Assembly (NCBI GenBank): GCA_028023455.1
Contig: JAQFVV010006428.1
Span: 1,347,501-1,411,500, forward strand
Length of the DNA: 64,000 bases
DNA from: Epiperipatus broadwayi
Taxonomy: Eukaryota; Onychophora; Udeonychophora; Euonychophora; Peripatidae
Reading direction: 5' to 3'
Shown in pieces: positions 46,701 to 57,904 of the stretch (position 1 is its first letter; each line of letters starts with the position of its first letter). The notes beneath the pieces were generated by a model. It did not search any database, had not been told where the DNA came from, and saw only the letters and a list, made by a program, of their open reading frames with translations. Both the position numbers and the translations under genes were made by a program.

Positions 46701-47789
46701 TTGATTAAGTAGCTTCCATAGGCTTAAATTTTTTTTTCTCTTGAAAATTTTAAATTGCTTTTTTTCTTGACATTTTTTTTTTATAATAACTGAAGTACAT
46801 ACCTTTCCATAGATAAAACGAATGTCTTCTTACATTAATGCAGTTAGTTTTTTTTTGTTTGTTTTAAACTATTTCTCTTGGTTATTCTGATAAGAATAGC
46901 AACTTTTGTTTTCTTCCTTAAACTGATCCTAGCTATCATTTTGATTATAAGTAGATTGTCAAGACTGAAAATTAGACGGCAATGAAGAAATTAGTTTATT
47001 CACTCCATAGTATTAAGAACTTTTTAAAAATATTTTATCTCTTTAGATAGCTTTGTAAATATAATTTTTTTTCTTTTTAGTTTAATTAATTAAGACTTCA
47101 ATATTTTAAGTTTTATATCTGAAAAAAGAATTAATACCACCATCTGATTTGTTTATATTAAATTCTCTGATAATTTTCTCTTTGAAATGAAAACCAGAAA
47201 ATGGTCTGAAATCTGATTGGTTAACTCTCCCATCATTTTGTCCAAGTTTTTTAAACAAATGTTTCTAGTATTTCTGTTTAATAATATCGAAATATAAAAA
47301 TATTTAATAAGTGAAATTGATTTTTAAATCACTTACAAATCAAGTTGTATTTCAGATTGTTTTGAATCCGTGAGATGATTAACTAATTTAACCTATAAAC
47401 TTTATAATAAATATATCTATTTTAAACAAAGGCAAAACTCTCCATATAGTAGTGCCACCCTTTGTTATTAAGATAATTTTTAAAATTAATTGTCATCTTG
47501 TGGTAAATAATTGTTCTTTCTTTCATTGAATACAATTCTATTTTTAACTTATGAAGAAACATCCCGTTAAATAATTCAAAATCAGACTAGTACTCAAAGA
47601 TGTTGATTTAGATTTACCACTCATAAATTATACAAATAGAATATTAAAATTTATATTAATATAATTGATTATAAATAATAACAATTATTAATCTCTATAG
47701 AGTTATCTTTTTAAAATTATAGGTATTAAATCATTTATTGCTATAGTGTCCAAATTTATAGCTTTAATTAATATTATATTGATGTTAAT
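43721..47789. other. Non-coding, with fragments of family C repeats
   Basis: No gene is recognised. Pieces of the family C tail occur at about 44452-44525 (gcaaaactctatgtgctagtataagag...tcatgtgatgctta), 45078-45100 (ggagttttgcctg) and 47431-47462 (ggcaaaactctccatat). Several AT-rich ORFs (43854, 45437, 46297) have no motif. This lies downstream of the last recognised P4HA exon and may still be intron. Confidence 0.35.
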
Positions 47790-47952
47790 CCATTAAGCAT
47801 CACATGATCACATTTCCTATACTAGCATATTAATTGTTGATAAACAGAGCAAAACTCTCCATACAGTATTGCCACCTGTGGTAAACAGAGTAATCAATGG
47901 ATGCCGGAAGGCTTGTGCATAAAATCCCTATCTAATGCCTACTCATCCAATA

Positions 47953-47994
47953 TCCCCAGACTAGTTTCTGGCTTGTGGCCTTCGTCAGTGAGGA
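47953..47994 (-). ncRNA. Hammerhead ribozyme motif, family C outer minus copy
   Basis: Minus strand: stem I UCCUCA (47994-47989), CUGACGA (47988-47982), stem II GGC-CACAA-GCC flanked by A's, GAAA (47968-47965), palindromic ACUAGU stem III, cleavage C (47959), stem I UGGGGA (47958-47953). Six stem I pairs, one of them G-U. The core is complete. Confidence 0.75.
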
Positions 47995-48435
47995 GCTTTG
48001 GATCTGAGAGCACTGCATCTAGATCTTAGGATCTAATGCACACCTCTAGCAACCACCTTTTATTTCTACTTAACTACAAAACTATGAGAATGAAATTGAA
48101 AACACAAAAAATATTTTCAATCTAAGCTCAATAGCTTATATAGTCATATGGGTCTGAACTCAGTTCAGCACCCATACATTTTCTGTCTTTGGTTCTTTTA
48201 CAACCATAGCCACCACTATCTTATTAGGCAGGATAGGTGTTAAACCATTAAGCATCACAAGATCACATTTCCTATACTAGCACATTAATTGTTGATAAAT
48301 AGAGCAAAACTCTCCATACAGTATTGCCATCTGTGCTAAACAGAGTAATAAATGGATGCCAGAAGGCTTGTGCATAAAATCCCTATCTAATGCCTACTCA
48401 TCCAATATCCCCAGACTAGTTTCTGGCTTGTGGCT

Positions 48436-48470
48436 TCACGAAGGCCACAAGCCAGAAACTAGTCTGGGGA
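48436..48470 (+). ncRNA. Half hammerhead at the inversion point of family C
   Basis: From ACGA (48438-48441) the plus strand has stem II, GAAA, ACUAGUC and UGGGGA, but the preceding CUG and stem I 5' strand are replaced by the mirror copy. A matching minus half extends left to 48406. Neither half can fold alone as a full hammerhead. Confidence 0.6.
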
Positions 48471-48884
48471 TATTGGATGAGTAGGCATTAGATAGGGATT
48501 TTATGCACAAGCCTTCTGGCATCCATTTATTACTCTGTTTAGCACAGATGGCAATACTGTATGGAGAGTTTTGCTCTGTTTATCAACAATTAATGTGCTA
48601 GTATAGGAAATGTGATCATGTGATGCTTAATGGTTTAACACCAATCCTGCCTAATAGGATAGTGGTGACTATGGTTGTAAAAGAGCCAAAGACACCAAAA
48701 TGTATGGGTGCTGAACTGAGTTCAGACCCATATGACTATATAAGCTATTGAGCTTAGATTGAAAATATTTTTTGTGTTTTCAATTTCATTCTCATAGTTT
48801 TGTAGTTAAGTAGAAATAAAAGATGGTTGCTAGAGGGTTGCATTAGATCCTAAGATCTAGATGCAGTGCTCTCAGATCCAAAGC

Positions 48885-48926
48885 TCCTCACTGACGAAGG
48901 CCCCAAGCCAGAAACTAGTCTGGGGA
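48885..48926 (+). ncRNA. Hammerhead ribozyme motif, family C outer plus copy
   Basis: Stem I UCCUCA 48885-48890, CUGACGA 48891-48897, stem II GGC (48899-48901) with GCC (48907-48909), GAAA 48911-48914, ACUAGU 48914-48919, cleavage C 48920, UGGGGA 48921-48926. The core is intact and stem I pairs at all six positions. Compared with the minus copy the stem II loop differs by one base (CCCAA versus CACAA), while all paired bases agree. Confidence 0.75.
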
Positions 48927-49045
48927 TATTGGATGAGTAGGCATTAGATAGGGATTTTATGCACAAGCCTTCTGGCATCCATTGATTACTCTGTTTAGCA
49001 CAGGTGGCAATACTGTATGGAGAGTTTTGCTCTGTTTATTATATT

Positions 49046-51119
49046 GATTATAAATTTAAAATTTTGAAATTATAATTTTCGTTTTATATGCCATTTTGAC
49101 CAATGATAACCAATCAAAAGGTTATAATATATATATATTGAAACTAGTTAGTGAGATATTCATGTATTTGTACCTTTATTTTCAGTTTAACTTTCTCGTA
49201 ACCAATTAACCACAAAAATGGTAATAAAAAAATCCTGGCGGGAAATCTGAAATCAGGTCACTGAAAAACCGTATTTTATTAATATTGGTTGACATGTTTT
49301 TAGGTTGACACTCAGTATTTAATTCGTGGCTTACTTAGGTACATAATAACTGAACTCAAAATATTACAATACAGCATTATTTTATTAATAACATTTAATA
49401 TTTATTCTAAAATGCTGTGATATTTATATATATATATGTAATACACTTATTCAAAATTATATACAGCTAATACGTATTTAAAAATTAGCAGTTAATGTTT
49501 TTCTCATCAAAAGTAACTTCAAGTGTAAACAATAACGTAAAACTTTATAAACGTATATATACTAAACTAAGATTTCACAGTTTAGCTGATTATTCAAATT
49601 ATTTTTAATTTTAAATTACGTTTTAAGTGGAGTGTTAGTTGGAATTGTGGGAATTTATTTTACTTTTTTGTTGTTTAGTGTTATTATTTGTTAATAGACC
49701 TGAGTGTTTTATGTTTAGTGTTATTATTTATCACTGAAAAGTCTGCTTTGTCAGGAAACCCTTGATATTGCATTTTATTTGATATTAAAACAGGTAAAAC
49801 TCTCTATAAGTATAGAAAGTTTTGCCTGTGTTAATAACAATTATGAGCATAAGAAATGGTGATCATGTAATTTTTATTCGTTTAATTTGATATTCAAATA
49901 ATATTTTAATTTTAAATGTGTATGTTTATTTTATTTTCTGTTTCAGCCATTGGAATTTGTATGTGTGTGAATATATATAGAATATTTTTTCGCATATAGA
50001 TGTTAGAAAGTGAAAACACATTTTCTTTATTTTTATAAATAAATTATGATTTATTATGCACTGAAACAAAGTACTATATAAAAACGGATATGGCGAGATA
50101 AAATTGTATCAAATATTTTTATTTGTGTAAAATATTTCAAAGTAAAACTAAATTCATTTTTAACTCAGAATCCATGATTTTTTTTAATAAGAATTGTAAA
50201 TCAGTTACGAATTCTTATATTATGTGAAGTTAAATATTAATACAAACTTTTTAAGTATTGCCACAATGGAATAATAGCTTCTAGAAATGCGGTTTTAAAT
50301 AGAACATTATCACATGTTTATTGACTTATATATATATGTTAACTCATCTTAAATTAGATGTAAATAAATTTGAACAAATATCAATTTAATAACTAATTAA
50401 AATATTCTTTTTTTTTTTACTATAATTGCCATATTATATGGAAAAAAAGACAAATTCTGTTGCAGAATACATGTATTTAAAGAATAAGTATAAAGTACAG
50501 AAACAAAGTACCAACTTAAAAGTAGGCATCCCAAATTGAAATTATATCAATTTTTTATATATATATTTGTCTGAAATGCTTTAAGTTGAAATGAAATAGT
50601 CGATTGTAAATCAACATTGATGAAAAGATATTTATAAAAATCTGCAGAAAATTTCTATTAAACTTCTAACTTATATAGGTTACATATTTTTAAGAATTAA
50701 TTATAATATTAAAAAAAAAATTGGTAATTTATATGCAATAAGGAGATAACTAAAGAAATATGTTAGCAGTGATGCCTTTGGTTTATATCATATTTATAAT
50801 ATTTAAATGCAATTACCAGGTCAGTGGTAGTCAACCTGATCCCTACCACCCACTAGTGGGTGTTCCAACCTTTATGATGGGAAGTAGGGGTTTTGTCCGA
50901 CACAGAAACACTTTCTTTTTTTTTTTAATTTAATTGACTTCTTAAAAAAATTTCATAAAGATTTATATGTTTTAGCTTGCTGTAAATCTGCTTTATAAAT
51001 TTTATAAAGTAAAGTTACTTCCCTACTTTATAAATCACCATTACTGTGAAACCGTGGGCAGTTAGAAAATTTTACTATTAACAGAGATACAAAAGTGGGT
51101 GGTAGGTATAAAAAGATTG
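49046..51119. other. Non-coding, with one family C fragment
   Basis: No gene recognised. 49790-49905 (aaaactctctataagtatagaaagttttgcctgt and gtgatcatgtaa) is a diverged piece of the family C tail with a small hairpin. Several (TA)n tracts occur. Confidence 0.35.
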
Positions 51120-51244
51120 ACTCTATACTGATCTTGATATAATTATAAGGGATTTGAATTCAGACTTTCAAGTTCCCTATAGCTATCCACTCTATATTAT
51201 ACAATTGATATACATGACCACATACAGGTGACAAAGAAAGTGAT

Positions 51245-51303
51245 CTCCAATATATATATATATATATATATATATCATGCTGAACCAGCACTCATCAGTT
51301 GGT
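51245..51303 (-). ncRNA. Decayed hammerhead, family A copy 6
   Basis: ACCAA (51303-51299), CUGAUGA (51298-51292) and stem II GUGCU-GGUUC-AGCAU are intact, but the second core is GAUA and the downstream half is replaced by (TA)n. Inactive. Confidence 0.5.
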
Positions 51304-51728
51304 CCAGATTATCACCTCTCACATATATATATAATCAGCACTCAGTTTATATTAAGATAGCAAATCTTCAATCTTTAATGGACAGGCTTCAATTTTCTTT
51401 ACCCTCCTATTCTTCAATCATCCATATCATTGAAAATCTGATGATGGAACAATCAAAGCCTTTATTGATGTCATTATTATTGACATATCCATAATTTAAT
51501 TCACTCTGACATCTCATGTATAAAGTTTCATATTAAGATCCTATATGTGAAGGGTCAAAGTGACTTAAAGCCAACATGGGTATGACAGTAATATTGGAAT
51601 CAGAGTTCTATCATCAGATTTTTAATTATATGGATGGTGAATAAGATTGAAGCCTGTCCATTAAAGTTTGATTTGCTATCTTAATACAAACTTTGCATTA
51701 ATGATATATATATATGGAGATGATCTGG

Positions 51729-51772
51729 ATCAACTGATGAGTGTTGGTTCAGAACAAAATATGTATATTGGG
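51729..51772 (+). ncRNA. Decayed hammerhead, family A copy 7
   Basis: AUCAA 51729-51733, CUGAUGA 51734-51740, AAAA in place of GAAA (51756-51759), palindromic AUAUGUAU stem III 51759-51766, UUGGG 51768-51772. Loss of the core G and a damaged stem II suggest it is inactive. Confidence 0.45.
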
Positions 51773-52039
51773 CATCATTTAACTTTTTAGATGAATGTGG
51801 CTATGTATATCAGTTGTATAAGATGAAATGGATAGCTGCAGGAAGCTTGAAAGTCTGAGTTCAAATCCCTTCTAATAATACATATATACATAGACAAAAT
51901 ACAATCATTTATCTACACAGTCTATTTTATTTTCTTTAATTACTTTATACACATTTGTATATATATGTAAACTTTATAAATAAATATTAGAAAATACAGT
52001 AATTATAATTTTGTAAAAAGAACAAAAAATATAAACAAG

Positions 52040-52080
52040 ACATAGGAGCACTTTTGACTATCCTTATAGTCTTTGTCAAC
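52040..52080 (-). ncRNA. Decayed hammerhead in PLE tail
   Basis: Stem II GACUAU-AAGG-AUAGUC is a perfect six-pair hairpin (52072-52056), but the flanking cores are UUGACAA and AAAA rather than CUGACGA and GAAA. The mirror copy at 52815-52853 has GAAA but a broken first core. Together they point to an ancestral CUGACGA...GAAA hammerhead in the PLE. Confidence 0.5.
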
Positions 52081-52104
52081 TAATACTTTGAAAAGTCAAC
52101 TTTT

Positions 52105-52485
52105 CTATAATTCTATGATCATAACATTTGCTGCCTGCCTATTGATTAAGTCTTGTTTGTATTTATATATTAATATAGCTTCCTTGACTTTTCTTTTATT
52201 ATTATTTGTTTCAGTTTGCAATATTTTTACATTATAATTGAAATCAAAACCATATATCCATGATTTATTATGGTCATAAAAAATGGGAGCTGATAAATTA
52301 TCCTTATCTTTAGAATTTTGTTTCATATTTTGAACCCTTTTTAATAACAAGTGCTCTTTTGTTCTTTTCTCCAATGTGCATCTCAAGTCACCTATATATC
52401 CACTACCATACCTACACGTCCATTTATAAATAATACACTTTTTATTTGTAAATAAGGTTTTACAAATAAAAATTGTATCGTTTAT
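52105..52485 (-). pseudogene. Penelope-like element GIY-YIG endonuclease domain (partial)
   Basis: The minus strand reads CIIYKWTCRYGSGYIGDLR, CTLEKRTKEHLLLKRVQN and, further on, KVKEAILIYKYKQDLINRQ. This is the order of a PLE GIY-YIG domain: -YK-C-CG--YIGET-R-L--R--EH, then EA--I-----LN. The catalytic Tyr/Ile/Gly of YIG and the Arg and Glu are present, though GIY itself is IIY. The frame is open from 52524, but the first 12 or so codons come from the mirror arm. No reverse transcriptase part remains. The plus arm repeats the same sequence with stops. Confidence 0.75.
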
Positions 52486-53114
52486 AAATGGATGCGTAGA
52501 TGAGTTGAGATGCACATTAGACAAAAGAACAAAAAAGTACTTGTTGTTACTTAAAAGAGTTCAAAATATGAAACAAAATTCTAAAGATAAGGATAATTTA
52601 TCAGCTTCCATTTTTTATGACCATAATAAATGATGTATATATGGTTTTGATTTCAATTATAATAATGTAAAATATTGCAAACTGAAAGAAATAATGAAAG
52701 AAAAATCAAGGAAGCTATGTTGATATATAAATACAAGCAAGACTTAATCAACAGGCAGGCAGCAAACATTAAGATCATGGAATTATGGGAAAGTTGACCT
52801 TTCAAAGTATTAGTTGACAAAGCAAAGACTACAAGGATAGTCGAAAGTGCTCCTAAGTGACGTTTATATTTTTTGTTCTTTTTAAAAAAAAATTAATTAC
52901 TGTATTTTCAAATTTGTTTTGAAGAAATACAAACATCAATTTGTAATATTATATATATATAACCTAAAGCCTTGAGAATAATTACACTTATTATTTAAGT
53001 AATGCTTTGAGTCCACTTTGAGAATTATAATCGAAGTTTGTAATATTATAATTGATTATTTATTAACCTGTATTCAGATAAAGTTATAGTTATCTGTTTA
53101 AGAAGGTTTATTTA

Positions 53115-53480
53115 TGTCCTGTACATGAGGGGTCAGATTGACCTTCAGATCAACATGAGTGTGACAACAATCTTGGTCTAAGGGTGGCCTTTGAGCATTC
53201 CATCATCAGATTTTCAATTGGATGGATGGTTGAAGAGTTGGAGTGTGGAGTACATTGAAGCCTGTCCATTAAAGTAGAAGGATTTGCTATCTTAATATAT
53301 ATCTGAGCAATTGTAGCATATATGTGTAGAGATGGTAATCTGGACCAACTGATGGTTGCTGGTTTAGCATGAAATACGTATATTGGTGATTATTTATCTT
53401 TTCGACATATGTGTGTTCGGGTGTATCAGTGTTATGAGATAGTGTGGAGAGTGGTGGATCATGTGAAAGTCTGTGCTCAT
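53115..53480 (+). mobile_element. Hammerhead repeat family A, single plus copy
   Basis: It runs from cctgtacatgaggggtcag through gatcaacatgagtgtgac, attttcaattggatggatgg, gcctgtccattaaag, the hammerhead at 53344, to ggatcatgtgaaagtctgtg. Almost a full monomer in order, closest to the cluster at 3.0-4.3 kb. Confidence 0.7.
53344..53387 (+). ncRNA. Hammerhead-like motif, family A copy 8
   Basis: ACCAA 53344-53348 and UUGGU 53383-53387 pair fully. Stem II UGCU-GGUUU-AGCA and GAAA 53371-53374 are intact. Stem III AUACGUAU is a perfect palindrome. The first core is CUGAUGG, so the final core A is mutated and activity is doubtful. Confidence 0.55.
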
Positions 53481-55049
53481 ACCCTGTCTATTAAACTTCT
53501 TTGTATAAATAATTTAAATCTCTGTGGTGTCTATATAAGTGTATACTATAAAAAGGGTTACCTTGACAACAGCTTGAAATTGTTGATTGTTATTGATATT
53601 GACTAAGTGTTAATTGGTTTTAATGATTATATATATATAGTAGATATACTTACAACTTCCTCTGTGATCAAACATCATTCACACATATATAACGACATCT
53701 GAAGAAGACAAATTAGGCCCAGGTTATAATCTCTTGTACTTGTTTTATATGTGCTTACTATTTATCAATACTCAAGATTTACACTATTTTTTTTTTTGAG
53801 GCTTAGAGAGTTTATGAAATACCAGTAGGAGTGTATTAAATGTTTAACGTGTACATGAATAATCAGTGTGTATCAGTTATAGGAGAAATAAAGATACTAA
53901 CAGGATAAAGTAATGCCCCTCATTATAGCAACCATTTCAGTATGGATAAAAAGGTTAATATAAATTTTGGTACTTTTGGAGAAGCTGTGCTACTGAAGTT
54001 TGCAAATCATATTTGTTTTAGTTATTCATTTTCAGGGGCTTCAACTATTTGTTTATATTTATTTTCTCAAAAAATATTTTACTGAACACGTGATACTTAT
54101 TAAAATTAAACAAAATCACAAAATGAATTATAAGTTACTGTTACTTTTAAAAAATATTACTAAATGACTTATAAAATCCATTTCACAACATATAATTACT
54201 AACTTTTTTATGTGTGTGATTGCATATGAATGCAAATATGTAATGGTCATTGATGTCATTATTATAATTTTTTCATATAAGCGAACCTGCAATAATCGTC
54301 TGCAACCAACTGCTTGCTTGCAAGGTGGCTGCACTGAACTCTCAGATAACAATGCTTGATGTCATTATTTGGTGGCATTTTTTTTACATTTAGCATGAAG
54401 TTATTTTTGAGCTTTTACTTGTTTATTTTGTGTGGAAATGATTAAAATTTGGGATCTTCCAATGACAGAAGAAACAAAAAGTACAGTAGAACTGTGAGAT
54501 AACATATCATTTCTACTTAGAAAAATTTATGCTGCATTGAGTGCATGAAAATAAAGATGTGTTTTTGGCCATGATGCATCCTAGTTAGCATTTCTGCCTG
54601 CCAACTTGAAGAACTAATATTTTTAACACATCTTTTCTATATTTTTGTGCAGATTTTTCATTTGTTATTTATATTTAATTTTCTTTAATTACAATCATTT
54701 GTAGTTTTGTGTATTTTCTTTTGATTTTAAGAAACATATTAAAAAAATAATATGAAATATAATAGCCTGTAGCCAATCACATTGTTTGCAAGATTTTTTT
54801 GACACTCCTGAAAATGGATAATTAAAATAAACTAGGCTGGTGAACTTCCATAGTATAATTTCTATAAATGTATCAAAATTTTTAATCCAAAGATTCTATC
54901 CAGATGTAACTTTTTACCACTAAACTACCCAATGATAGTTTCCATTTAAAATATATTTGTTAAAACCTATGTCACAGAAAGGAAACAATTGTTATGATTC
55001 TTACTTTAAATCAGTCATATACTTTTTTAAAAAAATCATGATATAAATA
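53481..55049. other. Non-coding
   Basis: No recognised gene or repeat. A short (TA)n lies near 53627 and the 74-codon minus ORF at 54352-54128 has no motif. Confidence 0.3.
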
Positions 55050-55573
55050 TATAGGGACTTAAGCTCAGACTTTCAAACTCCCAACAGATATAAAATCCAT
55101 CTTATAAAACTGATATATATGATCACATACATGTGAAAATAGTAAATGATCTCCTCTGACACATATATACAAATACTGTTCAGTTTATATTAAGATAACA
55201 AATCTTTAAACTTTAATGGATACATTTCAGTCATCTCTACTGTCCAACTCTTCAGCCATCCATATCAATGAAAATTTGAGGATGAAATGCTCAAAGCCTC
55301 TGATGATGCCAATAGTATTGTCAAATCCATATTGACATTAAATTAATGTGATCCTTCACACATTGGATCTCAATATACCCAATTGATTATACAGAAGAGA
55401 GAGGGGTAAAATACAGGCTGAATATGTAATATTTAAATACATGTATACTGTCTCTACAAAACTTAATGTAATTATAGAGATTAAATTCAGACATTCAAAC
55501 TCCCCAATGCTATCCAATCCATCTTATACAGATGATACATATAACCACATACATATAAAAAAGATAAATGATC

Positions 55574-55617
55574 TTTAACATACGCATTTTATGCTGAACC
55601 AGCACTCATCTGTTGGT
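55574..55617 (-). ncRNA. Decayed hammerhead, family A copy 9
   Basis: ACCAA (55617-55613) is followed by CAGAUGA instead of CUGAUGA (55612-55606), then stem II GUGCU-GGUUC-AGCAU and AAAA for GAAA. Two core mutations, so inactive. Confidence 0.4.
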
Positions 55618-56046
55618 CCAGATCACTATTTCCAACACATGTATACAATCACCATTCAGTTTATATTGAGATAGCAAATCTTCAAACTTTAATGGACAAG
55701 CTTCAATATTCTCCATTCTCCAACTCTTCAGCCATCCATATCATTGAAAATCTGACAATAAAATGCTCAAAGCCCCTGATGATGCCAATATTATTGTCAT
55801 ACCCATGTTGACCTTAAATCAATCTGACCTGTCATACCTAGGACTCAATATTTCAACATGGGTATGTCAATAATATTGGCATCATCAGGGGCTTTGAGCA
55901 TTTCATCCTTGGATTTTCAATGATATGAATGAGTGAAGAGTTGGAGAGTGAAGAAGATTGAAACTTATTCATTAAAGTTTGATGATTTGCTATCTTAATA
56001 TAAACTGAGCAGTCATTGTATATATGTGTTGTAGTTGGTGGTCTAA

Positions 56047-56090
56047 ATCAACTGATGAATGCTGGTTCAGCACAAAATATGTATATTAGA
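56047..56090 (+). ncRNA. Decayed hammerhead, family A copy 10
   Basis: AUCAA 56047-56051, CUGAUGA 56052-56058, stem II UGCU-GGUUC-AGCA, AAAA for GAAA at 56074-56077, AUAUGUAU 56077-56084, UUAGA 56086-56090. The second core lost its G and stem I is weak. Confidence 0.45.
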
Positions 56091-56469
56091 GGCCATTTAT
56101 CTTTTTCACATATATGTGGATATATGTATCAGTTGTAAAAAATGGATTGGATAGCTATAAGGAGTTTGAAAGTCTGAGCTGAAGTCTGTATTATTACTTT
56201 AAGTCTAGTATAGACAATATATGTGCTGGCATCCAAATGAGAGTATAGCAGAATTGGATTATATTTTGACTAATATAAATTATGTATTTCAAAATCGTAG
56301 TGTTATTATAATGGATTCATCTCAGAAATATAACACTATTGGGTCAAAAACAATTAAAGATATAAGGACTAATAGTTGATATTCTTAGCCTTTAAAAACA
56401 CTCCAATGAATTTAAATTATATTTTGTAATGTACAAAATCAGTCACCCTGATAATTAGAATGTTTTTCA

Positions 56470-57350
56470 CAAACTTTAAATTCTACCCAATCAAAAAATA
56501 AGGTGTATTTATGAATGATATTAAGATAAATTACAGAGAAAACACTAAATATGAAGCACCAATATGCTTTGGATTTCGTGATTATGAAAAATCACTTGAT
56601 TACATTACCATTTCTAAAATTAAATCTTTGAATTATCAAGATATAGATGTGTGACATTGTCATATGCTAAAAAATACTCCTAAGAATTAAGCATCTATTA
56701 TTAGATTACATGGTGACACCAAAAATATGAACATGGAGAAGTGTGTAAAAGAAAGGTAGTATATGTCAATAAAACATTTTAGACCAAATTTTCAAGAAGT
56801 GGTTTGAAGATTGAAAATGAAAAGCTAAGAGAATTAGGGTAATTGACAATTATTTAAGTTATGATGGTTTTACATATGATGTATTTGTTTTCATAAGTAA
56901 TGCTTCAGATATTCAGAAAATATTGCCAAAGTTATCAAATGAAAACAAAAGGATTAAAGATTAATACTGGCATAAGTAAATATTTTTAATAGTTCTTTAA
57001 TAAAAGGAAAAAAATAGAAAAGAAAAAATAATAATTATAAACCCTGAAAAAAATTAATGACTACAAATATTTTTTTGTCAGGTTATTAATACAGATGAAA
57101 TCGAAATGAATACAAATAATCTCAAAATTAATCTTCCGTAAATTCCATGTGGTAGAAAAAATAATTTATTATTAAGATGAAATCTCTTGAAGTGATTCCA
57201 GTAGATGGACAGATTTTCTCATGAGATAATAAAAACCTAACAGAATGTGCGATGTGAGATGGATAAAAAATGAAATGAAATTTGATATGTGATAAGGAAA
57301 AGAGAGTTTAAGGATCTGCAAAATTGGATTACCATGGAGAGAAATTCATT
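56470..57350 (+). pseudogene. RTE-clade LINE reverse transcriptase relic, second copy
   Basis: Around 56565-56660 the plus strand reads CFGFRDYEKSLDYITISKIKS, then NYQDIDV. This is the same block as FAFVDYEKAFDSISFSTLDK...HQNIDI in the relic at 39016. Later fragments (IRLHGDTKNMNMEKCV, about 56700-56745) fit the IKLH----F-I--GV block. The catalytic Asp of V/RDYEK is kept, but stops and frameshifts are dense. No endonuclease is seen upstream. Confidence 0.6.
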
Positions 57351-57904
57351 GTATAGTGAACTAATAATAGTAGAAAATTATATATATGTGTTGAAATAAG
57401 AAAATTAATGAATATTATTCATTTATTTGGTAGAGATTACCACAGATGTCTTTGTTGTTAATATTTAGTGAAAAAATGATTAAGATATGTTTACGTGATT
57501 TTGACCTAAACTGACTAAAGTTCATGGTTTATTCTGGAATGAATATTGGAGTCACTTATTTTATTCAGATGTCTCTATTTGTGTGTTTATAAAATGTTTG
57601 CTAGAATGTTTTTATTATAATATGTATATAAATGAAATGTTATCTAGGTACATTCCTGTATAATTGTAGTAAAAATATAAATATCTACATTTTAGCCAGA
57701 TTGCACTGGTCATCAATGGACTAATAAATATTATGAAAAAAGTTGTAGATGTTCTATTAACAGTCATGTATAATGATGACCAGTGAGACATAGCCAAACA
57801 CTGACATAAATATTTTTACTACAATTAATTGTAGATGGATGTAGCTGGATAGCATTTCACTTCTATCTGAATCCTGTGAAAATGTTCATTTTAATATATA
57901 TATA
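57351..57904. other. Non-coding
   Basis: No recognised feature. A (TA)n at 57894-57909 borders the next block. Confidence 0.3.

Larger units (their letters stand above)
47790..49045. mobile_element. Hammerhead repeat family C: two minus units joined head-on to two plus units
   Basis: The minus half has the ribozyme block with GAAA at 47965-47968 and again at 48420-48423 (455 nt apart). The plus half has it at 48455-48458 and 48911-48914 (456 nt apart). The halves are near-perfect inverted copies meeting at 48436-48441. The meeting point lies inside the ribozyme: both inner copies lack the CUGACGA core and 5' half of stem I. Adjacent blocks include atccattgattactctgtttagcac, ttctggc, tggagagttttgctctgttt and cctaataggatagtggt. 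The high identity suggests recent origin. No ORF. Confidence 0.75.
51120..51890. mobile_element. Hammerhead repeat family A, inverted pair
   Basis: A minus unit (about 51120-51530) faces a plus unit (about 51535-51890). Both carry the family order: gtcaacatgg-tatgaca, tcatcagattttcaat, gaagcctgtccattaaagtt, hammerhead block, aagtctgagttcaaatccc. In the minus unit a (TA)n tract (51250-51275) has replaced stem III. Full-length upstream blocks are present on both sides, so this inversion is at the unit end, not at the ribozyme. Confidence 0.65.
52030..52880. mobile_element. Penelope-like element tails in inverted orientation
   Basis: The minus arm (52480-52030) and plus arm (52481-52880) both begin inside the GIY-YIG coding region and run out through the 3' tail. 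The tail block gttgaca-agactaya-aaggatagtc-aaagtgctcct is at 52045-52080 (minus) and 52812-52855 (plus). The fusion point is inside the coding sequence, so two 5'-truncated PLE tails were joined head to head. Confidence 0.7.
55050..56205. mobile_element. Hammerhead repeat family A: two tandem minus units facing one plus unit
   Basis: Minus units run at about 55050-55375 and 55480-55850, and a plus unit at 55855-56205. The minus block tttcaaactccca occurs at 55070 and 55495. The first minus unit has lost the whole ribozyme segment. Orientation flips near 55853 within aacatgggtatg-caataatattggcatcatcaggggcttt and its mirror. No ORF. Confidence 0.65.

Noticed and set aside
46903-46935. The plus strand reads RIATFVFFL, like the RIATWLFYL motif of the next expected P4HA exon.
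   Set aside because: The residues before it are not the expected G-GN and those after it (KLILAII) do not match SDV--GG-T-F. There are no fitting splice sites. Chance similarity.
53698-53735. ctgaagaagacaaattaggcccaggtt looks like the start of a hammerhead or PLE tail.
   Set aside because: No stem II pairing and no GAAA follow at the right distance.
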